Assembly: GCA_036867785.1 (NCBI GenBank)
Contig: CP145419.1
Span: 434,001 to 498,000, forward strand
DNA: 64,000 nt
Direction of reading: 5' to 3'
DNA from: Plasmodiophora brassicae
Taxonomy: Eukaryota; Endomyxa: Phytomyxea; Phytomyxea; Plasmodiophorida
The position numbers and the translations under genes are program-made. This document shows positions 33,220 through 44,280 of this stretch, one piece after another. The notes beneath the pieces are model-generated. The model worked only from the letters and a program-made list of their open reading frames with translations, had not been told where the DNA came from and did not search any database. The first letter of the stretch is position 1; every line of letters starts with the position of its first letter.

Positions 33220-34181
33220 TTACTTGTTAAGCGCAACCGGCTGGAACCGCAGGAGGCAGCAATCGGAAACAAGTGGAAGGGCCCGGAGCAAGTCCTGCAC
33301 AGCGTCCGGGGTCGACGTGCGCTGGTCGATCGTGCACGTGCATCGGACGACGCCGGGCGACTTGACGCGAACGGAATCCCAGCGCACGCCCTCGCTGCGA
33401 CCGACCGCGCCAATTTGCCCCACGATGACAGCGGTATCCCCTCCAGGCGCGGCGGTCACGTCGTAGAGAGCGCTGCAGACATCGTTGTCTTCGCCATCCA
33501 GGCGCCGCTGCGCCCTCTTCGGCAGTGCCAGCGTCGATGCCGGCAGCGCCCGGGCCTGCACCTCGTAGGCCATGAGCTGACGAAGGAAGCCGGCATTCGG
33601 GCGGATGACTACACAAGAGCGGATCAGGTTTGGAGTCGACGACCGAGGAGGGGCGGGCGCACCGACTTGGTCGGCGTTCCCGAACGAAACCCAGCGCGTC
33701 CTTCAGCGACAGGTCCGGCGAGGACATCAGCAGGTAGGCGATGCAGATCGTCGGGGCACGCGACACGCCAGACACGCAGTGGACGAGGACGGCCACGTTC
33801 CGTTGGCGGGCCTGCTGTATGGCGTTGAACGTCGATTCGAAGTGCGGCGTGATAATCTGCCGAACGGAGTCATGCCTAACCGCGGGAGGACGTCAGATCA
33901 GGATGGCGAGGGCGCCCTCGCGAACGCGCTGACAGTTCGAGATTCATAGTCGGGACCGTCCGCCCCTCCTCCGGTTTGCATTCCTTGGCACAGTTTCTGC
34001 ACAGACGCCGGTTAGGAACGCCTGGAGCACAGGCGCGCGCGCGCCGCGCCTCGTACATGATCAGCCCGATGCCGTAGTGCTTCAGCGCCGTGCCCTGCCT
34101 GGCGTCATGCTTCCCGCCCAGGTACAAGGCGCCAGGGACGATCTCGCTGGCGCGCCACAGCAGCGACGGGTCGACGACCAT
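33220..34181 (-). CDS. Dual-specificity protein phosphatase, four exons
   Basis: Removes phosphate from Tyr and Ser/Thr. Exons (minus): 34181-34057, 33996-33934, 33875-33667, 33608-33220; they sum to 261 residues in one frame. The P-loop VHCVSGVSRAPT in exon 3 carries the catalytic Cys and Arg (HCxxGxxR). It is preceded by SEIVPGALYLGGKHDA and followed by KDALGFVRERRP and then IRPNAGFLRQLMAYE, the standard DUSP layout. A catalytic acid is likely the Asp in LHDSVRQ, but I am not sure. After the domain come about 100 residues (33540-33220) without a familiar motif. Closest in style to small atypical DUSPs; the substrate cannot be read from sequence. Confidence 0.88.
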
Positions 34182-34588
34182 CGGTCCGGTTCCCGGCGTC
34201 GTTCACCGATTCGGATTACTGACACGTCGTTGGAGCCCGCGTCGCCGGATACAACAACAGCACAGCTGCCTCTTTCGTTTTTGGCAGCCGGGCCGGCCCT
34301 CGGCAGCCGCCAGTGCCACGCCGGGACGCGCCCGCGTCGTATGTGGACGGCGGCTCTCTATCCAGGAAGTAACCTCGGATCGGCGTTAGGTCGGTAGGTA
34401 CTGCCGCGGTCGTACGGTGGAGCGAGCCAGCGCGCCCCAAGGCGGGCAGTTGGGTCGGACTCGTCGGCTGTTCGAAGGAGGTCCGTGGGCAAGCGCGCCC
34501 GACCACTAAAAATAGGACTGGGCTGGGCGCAGGTTCTGCGCGGTTTCCTCCGTGGCGGTGCGCCCGCGACACCTGGGACGGCTTCGTC
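34182..34588. other. Divergent intergenic region
   Basis: 407 bp between the phosphatase and a small plus-strand gene. Open frames here look like noise; no element recognised. Confidence 0.35.
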
Positions 34589-34990
34589 ATGTCGTCTGCC
34601 GCTGGTCGCATCCTGGCGACTGGTCTCCCCTACTTCAACTTGTATGTGCCTCGCAGTGCGTCGCCGCGCCTCGTCTGACCTCTGGCGCCCCGCGCAGTGC
34701 CATCGGATCGTTTGCCCTGTCCTTCCAGATTGGTGCGGCCGTCGCTGCTGTCCGCCGGCCGGGCTGTGATCTCACCAGCTGTTGTAGGTGTCCTTTATCC
34801 ATGGCATTGCCAGTTGGACAGAGATTTCCTCGAGATGCGCAGGAACATCGATGTCAAGTTGGCTGACTACCATCGAATGAAGTTGGAGAAGCTGGACACG
34901 CTGCAGTCTATTCTGGCTAATCAGGCGGCGCCTGCGACATCGTCGTCGCAGGCGTTGGCAACTTCGGACCTGCCTGTGTCGTCTCCATAG
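34589..34990 (+). CDS. 96-residue micro-gene with N-terminal membrane segment, three exons
   Basis: Exons 34589-34641, 34698-34732 (35 nt) and 34788-34990, separated by 56- and 55-nt introns with GT...AG ends, the size typical of this genome. The join is open over 96 codons plus stop. The product starts MSSAAGRILATGLPYFNF, has a hydrophobic segment AIGSFALSFQIGGVLYPW, then a charged helix beginning DRDFLEMRRNIDVKLADY that looks like a short coiled coil, and a Ser/Ala-rich tail. It could be a small mitochondrial or ER membrane protein. Family not recognised. No single open frame covers it, so simple ORF calling misses it. Confidence 0.6.
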
Positions 34991-35365
34991 ATGCGCCCGT
35001 ATCTTCAGTTCTGCACCACAGTCCAACCGACGGCATCAGATCATGAATTCGCATTGTCCCGACCGCTAAATACAGGCTGGGTTTGGTTTGGGGGACAGTC
35101 GCCTGCTGGACCTGTGCAACGTAGCCTCTCAGCTGCCTGCAGTGACGAATCTGCCTTGCAATGAGCCGCTCTGATCGGCCCTGCTGTGGTAGACGATCAT
35201 GTGAAATTTAGCCCTGCAGAGCCTGCCCACTTGAACGGCCATTCTGACAAACCGCTCTCTGTGGCCGTAGGCCCAACTAATGTTAGCGACGTTATAGGAC
35301 TGCTTATCATCGTGGGCAACCCTCCCTGGCAACACCATCACAAAGGCAAACCGGTGGTCACCGGT
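34991..35365. other. Convergent intergenic region
   Basis: 375 bp between the 3' ends of the micro-gene and LACTB2. No feature recognised; short ORFs here have no sensible composition. Confidence 0.4.
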
Positions 35366-36573
35366 TCATTGAGAGTCGGTTGGTAAATAGTACAGGTCAG
35401 GGCCGTTCTCGCAGAGGTTCCCGAGGTGGACGAGGCGACGCAGGTGCTGCTGGAGGACGAGCCTGGCAGCAGATTGTAGCTGGCCGGACGTTTCACCATA
35501 GATGATCCGCTGGATATCGTCGCAGGACAAGGCGCCATTGCCTGATAGGGAGTCCAGTATTTGGCGATCCCTGGCCAGTCTCTACGCACCGATCAGGGAC
35601 GTAAGGAGGCGCAGGTAATTACCGATGGTCCCTACGTGCTCGATGTAATGCTGGATCTTAACGCGAGGGTTGTGCACGATTGACCCATGTCCTGGACAGA
35701 TTACCTGGAACGCCGGTTCACGAGCGGCTAGCGCCATCAGGGACTCCATGTATCTTCTCACAATAATACCTCAGCGTTAACGGATTTCCAATCGTACACG
35801 TTCGCCACCTGGTCAGGTCGTCGAACACCGCAGTCGAATCACCACCGAGGATACAGTCGCCCGAGAACAGAATATCGCCCGGCGTTAGGGCGAAGCACAT
35901 GTGATCCGACGTATGGCCAGGAGCGTAGATGCACGATAACCGGTACCGTCCACACGTACTTTCAATCACCTTTCGCCGGGAGCAGCGGTGCCTCAGTCGG
36001 GAGAATGGTACCGAAATGGAATGGACTTTACCTGGCCATCGCATAGACGATCGATATCGTCAATGGGCAACTGCTCAGTCTTGTCGGCGAGGTGTTTCAG
36101 GACAGGAGTATTGTTCCCGAACCTGATGCAGACGGTTACCACGTAGGCGTCGCTCATGTCGTCCGCGGAAACAGGTTACACGTCGCGGACGAGGCGTACG
36201 GCCCCAATGTGGTCGTGGTGGCGATGCGTGATCAGGACGCACTGCACCCTCTGTATGCCGAGTCGGTCGCGCGCCCCGACCAGCGCGTCCCTGTACCCGT
36301 CGCACTCTGCAGACACGTCCTCTCAATGGGGGGCTTCGACCGTCGACCCATCACGCCGGGGCACGATTCGTCCGCACCCTGCCCAGCGTCGACCATGATT
36401 CTCGTCGGGCCTTCGCTGACAAAGTACACGTTCGTGCCCTGCAGTGTCATCGGCCCGGGATTCGGGCAGACGATGCGCACGACGCCCTCGGCAACGACGT
36501 CGTCGGCCAGGGCCGCCGCACGACGAGCCATCGACCTGCGCAGTTCGACACCGCTGAAGACAGGCCACGCCAA
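35366..36573 (-). CDS. LACTB2: LACTB2-like metallo-beta-lactamase-fold endoribonuclease, six exons
   Basis: Exons (minus): 36573-36378, 36321-36180, 36122-36032, 35969-35809, 35756-35636, 35581-35366, giving 308 residues in one frame. It has [17 protein letters not shown] near the start, the metal-binding [10 protein letters not shown] (HxHxDH), [18 protein letters not shown] and ICPGHG: all the metal ligands of the glyoxalase-II-like fold. Human LACTB2 is a mitochondrial single-strand RNA endonuclease of about 288 residues; the C-terminal winged-helix-like part ([11 protein letters not shown]) is also present. Starts 19 bp downstream of the neighbouring acyltransferase stop, same strand. Confidence 0.92.
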
Positions 36574-36591
36574 AGTGTACCGCGTTGTTCT

Positions 36592-38124
36592 TTATGACGC
36601 CTTGGCTTCGGCCAGAAGGTGCTGGATGCGGTCGCGGACGGCGCTGGCGAATCGGTTCGGGTCCGCGTCGTCCTGGTCGACATCGGGGGTCCTGAACGCC
36701 AGCGTCAGGCGGCCGGCCGCGGTGACGGCCATGCACTGCCGGAGGTTGATGGGCGGCGTGTGAAGTACCGGGACGACTTCGTCGACGACCCGGGATCCGT
36801 ATCGGGGCTGGATCGGGACGACCCCGAGATTGGACAGGAACCCCATTGGCGCCTGATTCGTGTCCGGGCGCGTACGCGCGCCGACCACCGTGACGCCCAT
36901 GCTGGCCAGGCGTGCCATTGCGAACACGGTCCCGTCCGACAGCTGGCAGTGTATTGCCTCCCGGCACTGACGGGCCACCTGCCAAGGGTCGTCGCTCCGC
37001 TCGACCCGGATCCGCGTCGTCTGGACGTGGAATGACACGCGATCGGCAGGGATGCGCCCCGTCGGGTAACGACCTCGTAGATCCACTGGGCACAAACAGG
37101 ACGCTGGCCATGTGGCGCTTGACGGCAACTGCTCCATTACCTGCCGCGCCGAACACGTCATCAGTCGGATCTGTGTTCCGATAGGCAACCACACAGTGTC
37201 TACCAGGGCCATCAGGAGTGTTGTCATGGTGACGCCGTTGGCGCGCGCCAGTTGCACACGCGACTCGGTTTCCGATTGCGCCAGGGTCACAGTGGACCAT
37301 CTTGCCGATGATTCGGTGAAGTCGACGTTATCGGGCGGACGTAATGGCGTCGACTTCCAGCGAAGAAAGGCAAGGACGGGGTTGGCCAATCCCAAACCGC
37401 AGGCGAGCTTGAGGTAGGTGGACCAAGGGAGGTTCTGGGTCCACGAAGCCATCGCTTGCTCGATGAACGGAGGTACTGGCGTCGGCGTCGTGGACGGAGG
37501 CGCTTGCTCTGTGAGATGGCACAGGAGTTCGTGCATGAGGTGCGACAGGGATCTCCCATCGCCGACGGCATGCTCGGCGGTCAGCATCAACTCGAACGTA
37601 CAATTGCTGCCTTGTGACCCTGGGGCGACCAACGTTAGGCTCCACAGTGGCGACCCGATCTGATAGGCGCCCATGCTGTCCCAAACGTCTTGCCACGAGT
37701 CATCGTGTGCGAGCACGTGTCGGCCGCATCTGACTGGAAGTGTCTCCTTTACGACGAATTCGTCGTCGGCGTTCATGGTTGCTCGCAGCAACGGATGGCG
37801 TTGCTGTACGATCGTGACGGCGTTCGCCAGCATTTGATCTGTGAACATCTCCCCAATGATCCGCACAACGATGCCGACCCGTAAGGCTCCATGACGCTCC
37901 CGGGAGAACGTCATCATCCCGAGCTCTAGTGGGGGAATAGGGAGCGTTGTCACGTTTGCTGCCGGAGCAGACGTCGCCGTCGGAACCACTTTGTCGAACG
38001 ATAACCCGAACACCATAACTCGCCGGCGCCCGTTTGACTGATTGGAACTGTCACAAGACCTGCAGGTACTGCAACCGAGGACGTCCGACGCAGGCAATAG
38101 CTGTTGAGCAACGAATTGGTCCAC
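36592..38124 (-). CDS. Condensation-domain / alcohol-acetyltransferase-like acyltransferase
   Basis: Single 510-residue frame without introns, unusual here. The stretch LMLTAEHAVGDGRSLSHLMH carries the active-site pattern HxxxDG of condensation, PapA and alcohol acetyltransferase families. Supporting landmarks are LANAVTIVQQRHPLLRATMN near residue 115 and the late GFLSNLGVVPI. These enzymes move an acyl group from CoA or a carrier protein onto an alcohol or amine. The true start may be a later Met (VFGLSFDKVV, about 38016), since the first 36 residues look like leader sequence. The substrate cannot be inferred. The intronless state raises the possibility of acquisition by transfer, but codon and base use look like the neighbours. 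Confidence 0.7.
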   Translation of the reverse strand: MDQFVAQQLLPASDVLGCSTCRSCDSSNQSNGRRRVMVFGLSFDKVVPTATSAPAANVTTLPIPPLELGMMTFSRERHGALRVGIVVRIIGEMFTDQMLANAVTIVQQRHPLLRATMNADDEFVVKETLPVRCGRHVLAHDDSWQDVWDSMGAYQIGSPLWSLTLVAPGSQGSNCTFELMLTAEHAVGDGRSLSHLMHELLCHLTEQAPPSTTPTPVPPFIEQAMASWTQNLPWSTYLKLACGLGLANPVLAFLRWKSTPLRPPDNVDFTESSARWSTVTLAQSETESRVQLARANGVTMTTLLMALVDTVWLPIGTQIRLMTCSARQVMEQLPSSATWPASCLCPVDLRGRYPTGRIPADRVSFHVQTTRIRVERSDDPWQVARQCREAIHCQLSDGTVFAMARLASMGVTVVGARTRPDTNQAPMGFLSNLGVVPIQPRYGSRVVDEVVPVLHTPPINLRQCMAVTAAGRLTLAFRTPDVDQDDADPNRFASAVRDRIQHLLAEAKAS

Positions 38125-39249
38125 TGATTACAGGCAATGGCAAGCGTACGCACGCCTCCGATGATGTCAAAGTCATCATGTCAAACACATCATGCCGATC
38201 AAGTCAATTTAATCGCAGTATTGCACGGGTTGAGAGATTTCTGGCTCTCTTGCAAACCCTGGTAGTCTCCACTGGACCTCCCTGGTATCCTCGATGCCAG
38301 CACCTCCCCCGATTAGGCATCATCTCGCTTACTCGCTCTGTGGTTCGTTTCATGACCTGCTTACGCCTGCCTGGCGGGATCCAGCTTGCCCATAGCCTGG
38401 CACAGCCGTCCTTCTCGAACCTATTTGTTACTCTGATGATCGTAATGACCAAAACCGACGACGATCGGGAGCTCCACGACGTCACGGAGCAGATGAACGC
38501 GCTGCGAGGGGAGCGGTGAAGGCAACGTGGCCAACGAACAGCAGGGTGATCATCAACCGGAACTGCCGGGTTGCCGACAACAATGCCAATGCAGCGTAGC
38601 CCAAGGTCGACACGGCGGCCGAGGCACCTGAAGTAAGGGTTTGCGAGGCAAAGCGCATCCATCGTTGGCTCCATACCCAGAAGCGACATACCAACTACCG
38701 GACCTGATTGGGCATACCTCGCAGTCGGGTACCGCTCAGGGAGACGCTCCAGCGGCATTTCCTTCAGCGCTGTGGAACATCAGCGGACACTGGAAGTCGT
38801 TCCTGACGGTGTCGTGATTCACAGGCTACGGCAGTGGCAGATGGCCCAGATGCCGTCCGAGAGCGGGACGCACTGGAACGTCTTCAGCAGGCGACACGAA
38901 GCGGTGCATCGGGGCGCGACCTCACAGGAGCAACGCATCACGTTCCGCTAATCTGCCGATCGCGGACGCGCTCTGCAATTCAAAGTTCGACACGGCCGCG
39001 ATCGTTGGGTGGGACAGGAACGGGGTCCTCCGCAGCGGCGACCGTTGCCGCGTGCAATTTGGGCTCACCTTTTCATCGGATCGGCGTTTCGACGGGCCCT
39101 ATTTCGAGAAAACGGGTCCTGAACATTAGGGCAACGAGCCGACGACGCGGCAGGCTGAGGGCAGCAGCGATTCCGTCCCGGGCCGCAAGATGCGGTTCGG
39201 CATTTGCGGAAGGCGTCGTTGTCGTTCAGGTCGACAACTGGTGCAACAA

Positions 39250-39694
39250 CATGGGGATCGCGGCGGTGGTTGTCGTCCCAATCGTGGTCGTATCCGTCGC
39301 ATCGTGCATGGGCGCAAACGACATGGTCATGAATGTCCTCGGGTCCGTCGTCTCGCGTCGTACGTCGCCTGCTCAGCTGCGGCGAATCGCTGGCATGATG
39401 GAGGGCATGCAGCCTCACGAGCTTCCTGCAATGGCACCTCCCAGCCAGTCCAGGCGGCGGCGCACGTTCTCTGTTGCTTGGTATGCCGATATTGATCCTG
39501 CGACGGCAAAGGGCGTCGCCGACAATGCTGCCGAACGCGAAACAACCAGGCTACAGGGCTCCCCTCCGCGACAACCTGCTAGAAGCGCATCGCTTGCTCA
39601 GGACGGCCGCACCAGTCCGCGATATGCCTGGCGTCTCCCGCTTCATTACCCAGGATCCAGTGGCAACAACCTGACGATATCTCATTGCCGATGA
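39250..39694 (+). CDS. Putative single-pass protein, doubtful
   Basis: From the Met at 39250 a frame of about 147 residues begins with a hydrophobic helix (MGIAAVVVVPIVVVSVASCM), followed by GANDMVMNVLGSVVS. That resembles the GANDVxNxxGxxVGS signature of SLC20/PiT phosphate transporters, but with one extra residue, and no further transmembrane segments follow. The rest is Pro/Arg/Ser-rich. It could be a remnant of a transporter, or a chance frame. Confidence 0.25.
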
Positions 39695-39711
39695 ATACGC
39701 GGTCTATGGAC

Positions 39712-39732
39712 ATACACACACACACACACACC
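39712..39732. repeat. (CA)n microsatellite
   Basis: About ten CA units in a row. Confidence 0.9.
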
Positions 39733-40172
39733 TCGCGTTGGCACCGTTTAGTGATAATTACCATAAACCTCACTTCAATGCGTTGCATGGAGGAATCGTC
39801 ATCGAGCAACAGTACGTACAACGGGATAGGTCGCGACGCGCTCGCTTGATAAAGCCCCGAGCTACCTAGCCAGAGACTGGGCGGATAGGCTTGCGCTGCT
39901 GGATAAACGAAGATATGCATGGTGTTTTAGGTCAGACAGTAATAATGCTCGACATTAATTAAACATGGGACGATGACGTGATCAGTGTTCACGGCGCTAG
40001 TGCGACCTGCGGCGACCCGGTGTTGTCAGCGCCTGCTGCTGCGTTCGCTGCGTCCTCCTCGTTCTCGGCAACCACTTCAGTCTTCCTGTAGTAGATGCTC
40101 TGGACTGGGCATAACGAATCCCCATACGAAGGCACCTTGCACCGAACTTCGACCTGAATCGGGGCCCGCTCG

Positions 40173-40748
40173 TCATTCCAGGCCTATATTGCATGTCAGG
40201 CGGTGCCAATACAAGGAATGAGTCCCGTCAACCTTGATCGGGCATACGCCGTCGCCACCGACAGCGCGCCCACGGAACGTTGCTTCAACACTCGTGAACC
40301 CAACAACGCCCCACGTGTCCGCCTTGACGATCAGTCCAGGCTTGCCGTCTTCGGCCCTTGGGATCTCAATACGTTGCACCTCATCGTCCTCATCACTCTG
40401 ACGGCGGCTCTCGATCTCGAACGCCACGCCGCTCGGAAGCGTCACGCGAACCGCCTGCCCGACACCGATGTCGTCCGGCGTCAGCAGGTCGACAGCAACG
40501 ACCTCGATGTGGTCCGTCGGCTTCATCCGAAGCTGGTACACGAATTCCGGAGCCCATTTCATACCGAACCCAGGGACCACATCGCCGAGACGCAACTGCA
40601 CGACTGGATCCATCGGGCAACGCGCGAGCGCCCTCACTCCAACCTGATCTGAATGACGCTGGGCTCGCGAGCCACTGGCGCACACACGGGACAACTGCGC
40701 GACTGCACCTGCGGTGGAGGTGACGCATGCGGCCGGCCCAGCGACCAT
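40173..40748 (-). CDS. Hypothetical protein
   Basis: 191-residue frame ending at a TGA at 40173. The C-terminal 145 residues look like a real all-beta domain: FVYQLRMKPTDHIEVVAVDL, VRVTLPSGVAFEIESR, then IVKADTWGVVGFTSVEATFR, with alternating hydrophobics. The first 50 residues may include a 48-nt in-frame intron (GTTGGAG ... GTGCAG, just before 40606), because the canonical signals are present; then the N-terminus is shorter. I do not recognise the family. Confidence 0.5.
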   Translation of the reverse strand: MVAGPAACVTSTAGAVAQLSRVCASGSRAQRHSDQVGVRALARCPMDPVVQLRLGDVVPGFGMKWAPEFVYQLRMKPTDHIEVVAVDLLTPDDIGVGQAVRVTLPSGVAFEIESRRQSDEDDEVQRIEIPRAEDGKPGLIVKADTWGVVGFTSVEATFRGRAVGGDGVCPIKVDGTHSLYWHRLTCNIGLE

Positions 40749-40810
40749 CTATGATTCGGCTTCAACACACTGGATAGTACATTTTAGACAATGGGACGGC
40801 CCGATGATGG

Positions 40811-42738
40811 TCAGGCTATTCTGGCCCGTTTCGGGGTGACGTTGTCGCTCGATGCGATGCCCGGCGGCAGGAGCAGGGAGATTGGACGCGCCTTCTTGGT
40901 CGCCCCGATCATCCAGGGGTGTTTCCTGACTTGGTCGCTGGTGAACCGCTTCCTGGGGTCTACTTGAAGGAGGGATTTCACGAGGTCGATGGCTGAATTG
41001 GCGTTAAAACCCAGGCACGGATGTGATGATATTGCCACGTACCTTCAGCTGACACGCCGTCCCAGGCCTCGCCTGGGAACGAATAATCGCCAGATTTGAT
41101 CTGATCGAAAACAGGTGTGTTCCTCCCTTCATAGAACGGTGCCGTCCCCGACAGAATCACGTAGAGGATGACGCCCAGCGACCACATGTCCTGAGCAAGA
41201 TTCAGACTCGACAACGTGCAGCAGGACAATTCACACATACCACAGCCTTCCCGTAGCCGACTACTTCGGCAGGCGTCAAACCGCTGGCAGGAATTGCCTG
41301 AGCTGTGATGATCTCAGGAGCCAGGTAATTGGCTGTCCCACTACGGGCGGCAGGGGTTCAGTGCTGAACCTAGGGCCAATGCAGATGACAACGTACCACA
41401 AGGTTTGCGCTAGGCCAGATTCGCCGACTATTCTGGACAGTCCGAAATCGCTGATCTTGATGTTCAGGGCGCCAGGAGAACGGAGAAGGACGTTTTCGGG
41501 TTTGAGATCACGATGGACAATCCCTTGTTCGTGCATGTAAGATACTGCCCCAACCATCTGCGTAAAGATGACGCGAGCATCGTCTTCGGGATAGCGCCCG
41601 ATCTTGATGATCTCGTCAAACAGTTCTCCGCCGGTGACGAGCTCGAGAACGAGGTATAAGTATGCGTTCGTCTCGTACGCATCGACAAGCTTGATGATAT
41701 GCGGGTGGGACAGTCGGGACAGGATATGAACTTCGGCCAGAAGTGCGTTCGTACGGGTTGGACCACTGACGGCAAACTTCTTCTTGTCAATGATCTTCAA
41801 CGCGAATTCGTTTCCAGTCGCTCTGTGTATGCAGCGGTACACGACCGCATACGCCCCTTGCCCCAACAGCTCTTTCTGTTCGTAGTGCGCGAACGGGCTA
41901 TTGGTTTCCTGTCGTTCGCACTCACCGATGGTAGCGCGGGCATGCAAACTCGCGACAGTACCTGTAGCTGTCGGTGCCGTTGCTTTTCGTCTTCCTTGAA
42001 GAAAACGTGAAACGATATACGAGGCCGGGTGCCATCTTTGTTAGGTGGTATCAGCGTCACTTCCGATCCCTGCCGCACGTGATTCAGGTTGCAGCGACCT
42101 CACACGAGACCTGGATCCGACATGAGTGACCACAACACGTTTGCCTTTGCCGATCTTGAGGTCGTCCACGAATGTACCGTTCGTGCTGGGAGCGCAGCTA
42201 ATGATTAGAACGTGTCGAATTTACGTGAACGTTTGCAAACTGCACCTCGTGTCTTCTATGAAGACAAGATTCTGCCCCGTGCTCGGATTCATCTCCCGTG
42301 CAATTCGAAAATGAGCCCCTCTGAATTGGAGACGTCAAACGTCCAGAGCGAACACACCAGGCCCTGTATCTAGACGTACGATACGGCAGGGTTATCGATT
42401 CGTACATCGCAGTTCGGATGCCTGCCGAACGAGATCGGGTTGCCGATCAGGGCGCAGTGCGAAAACAACGGGTTCGTGGACACGGCCCGTCCCCACCCCT
42501 CGTAGGAGTCCTCGTCGCAGGCCGGATCATCACCCCATGCGCCATCCTGGGTCTGCGTCCCTGCCATTCGCGGACGATGGGCACCGCTGGGCGCCTTGCC
42601 CCCCGGGAAAACGTTTGACCGCGTTTTTGCGAGCGCTCTGCTCCCCTCGGCGGGCGCTCGCCGAATTCGGTGGGCCCCGCACGACGAACCGCGCTGCATC
42701 ATTGTGATCCGCGCGACCGCCCCAGAGCCGGTCTCTGC
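40811..42738 (-). CDS. CHK2: FHA-domain checkpoint kinase (Chk2/Rad53/Cds1 type), eight exons
   Basis: Exons (minus): 42738-42380, 42320-42246, 42185-42122, 42069-41962, 41908-41397, 41340-41241, 41190-41043, 40992-40811; 515 residues in one frame. FHA domain: ISFGRHPNCDVRID, then SGAHFRIA and DTSTNGTFVDD across splices, with all phosphothreonine-binding landmarks (GR, S..H, NG). Kinase: glycine loop LLGQGAYAVVYRC, ALKIIDKKKF, catalytic IVHRDLKPENVLL, DFGLSR, and CGTANYLAPE. The FHA-then-kinase order defines the Chk2/Rad53/Cds1 DNA-damage checkpoint family; FHA binds phosphorylated Thr and promotes dimerisation and activation. A Ser/Arg-rich N-terminus before the FHA holds no clear SQ/TQ cluster. 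A start at 42840 in the same frame is possible; I prefer the Met at 42738. Confidence 0.93.
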
Positions 42739-43039
42739 CATGGTCGAACACATGGCACGGCGAACGCGGACTCGCAAACGAGGCAGCAGGTGCCGGACGG
42801 GGCAACTGCCTACGCGCTTCCCGCAGACATTGGGGAACACCTGCAGCCGTACGGCTCACTGTGTGGACTTCAATGGTGGCGGGCACGGCCCCCACTGCGA
42901 TGCACGGGCGTCACAATCGGGTTCGTCGAACACGGAAACAGGTCCAGGCGTCCAGGTCGGGTTCTCACCGGGCGGCGACTGTTTTTTTAAGCAGTAAATA
43001 CCCTCGCTTTGTTTTGCGAACTTCCGGACCACGGTCTGG
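42739..43039. other. Divergent intergenic region
   Basis: About 300 bp between kinase and OST3 starts; a T7 run at 42982-42988 precedes OST3. No other feature. Confidence 0.35.
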
Positions 43040-44210
43040 ATGTCATTTGTCGCCAGGACCGGCGTCCCCGCGATGCTGTGCTTGGGCCTCGTCCTGCTGG
43101 TGGCCGTCGCCAGTGGCCAACAGAAGGTGGACTGTGGTGCTCCGTTGATGGCGTGCGTGCTTATCGTGTGTGTGTGTGTTGCAGTCGGCGGATGAGAAGC
43201 TGGAGTGGATGCGGACGTCAGCGGCGGCGGCGTCGCATCGATTGATCCGGATGGGCAACGATGAGTTCCGGGACTATGTGCTTCGTGGGCCACGAAATTA
43301 CAACGTTGCGGTTCTGTTCACGGCCAAGGATCCCCGGTTCGCATGCAAGGCCTGCACGTAATCGTCGCCAGCAATCGCGACATGTGCCCTCGTCTGTTGA
43401 CACCGCTGCGTCGATAGGGGCATCGGCAAGGACATTCCTTTAGTGTCGGAAGCCGTATACGAAGCGTCGCAGCACGCTGGTACGCCAACGTTCGTCGTGG
43501 AAATGGATTTCGATTACAAGGACGTCGGGCAAACGTTCAACGACCTGGGGATGACGTCGGCCCCGCTGCTGTTGTTCGTCCACCCGTACGCCAAGCAGAA
43601 CATGCCAAAGTCGTCGACGTTCGTAGCCAAAGCGTCGAACCTCGACAAGTTCGACTTCAACTCGAAGGGCTTCACCGGCGAAGCCGTCCTACGTTGGATC
43701 AACTCGCGCGCGGGCGACCTGAGCGCGTCGATCTCGCGCCCATTCGACTGGGCCGCGTTCGTCGAAAATGTCGGTGTGCCGGCCCTGTCTGGTGTCGTCG
43801 CGTTGGCCGTTCTGGGCCCGCTCTTCTGGCGTTTCCGGAAGAACACGTCCATCTACCTGCTGGCATCGTTTGCAATCTACCTGTTCTGTGTTTCCGGCGG
43901 TATGTACAACATCCTTAAGGAGACGCCCTGGGCACACTTCGACGACAGCGGAGAGATGTCGTACGTGCACGGGGGAAGTGGGTGGCAACTGACGTCGGAG
44001 TCGTACATTTGCGGTGGCGTTCAGCTCGCTATTGGCATTGTCGTTATCTTCCTGAGCACGAAGGCCGTCGAGGTGGAATCGCCTGGTAGCCGCCAGGTCA
44101 TGTCAGTGGCAGCGCTGATCACTGCTGTCTACCTCTGGGCCAAGATCCGCCATCTCGTCTCCTACAAGATGGGCGGATACAACGATGGATGGGTCTACAA
44201 GTGGGTCTGA
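43040..44210 (+). CDS. OST3: Oligosaccharyltransferase subunit OST3/OST6 (MagT1/TUSC3)
   Basis: Exons 43040-43126, 43185-43357, 43418-44210; 350 residues. Signal peptide (MLCLGLVLLVAVASG), then a lumenal thioredoxin-like domain with the redox pair CKAC (residues about 81-84), and four transmembrane helices in the C-terminal half (VGVPALSGVVALAVLGPLFW; TSIYLLASFAIYLFCVSGGM; ICGGVQLAIGIVVIFL; VMSVAALITAVYLW). It ends with the family-typical GGYNDGWVYKWV. The subunit forms mixed disulphides with nascent glycoproteins so that OST can modify nearby Asn in the ER. The second intron contains a GTGTGTGT run before its acceptor. Family assignment is secure; OST3 versus OST6 cannot be separated. Confidence 0.93.
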
Positions 44211-44280
44211 ACAATACAGTCAAAGGGTTCGGCCCGCTCTACATACGTCCGGATGGCGAACGTCACCGTCCCAGATAGGT

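Larger units (their letters stand above)
38125..40172. other. Unresolved 2-kb region
   Basis: No gene is clear. Minus-strand 38694-38482 encodes two hydrophobic stretches (AAVSTLGYAALALLSATR, LMITLLFVGHVAFT) that may be an exon of a membrane protein. Plus-strand 39250-39694 could encode a single-pass protein (next entry). A (CA)n microsatellite lies at about 39712-39732. Open frames are otherwise short and of mixed composition, so this may hold decayed genes. Confidence 0.4.

Noticed and set aside
43443-44210. OST3 beginning at 43443
   Set aside because: This would be a GTG start lacking signal peptide and the CxxC pair; upstream exons supply both.
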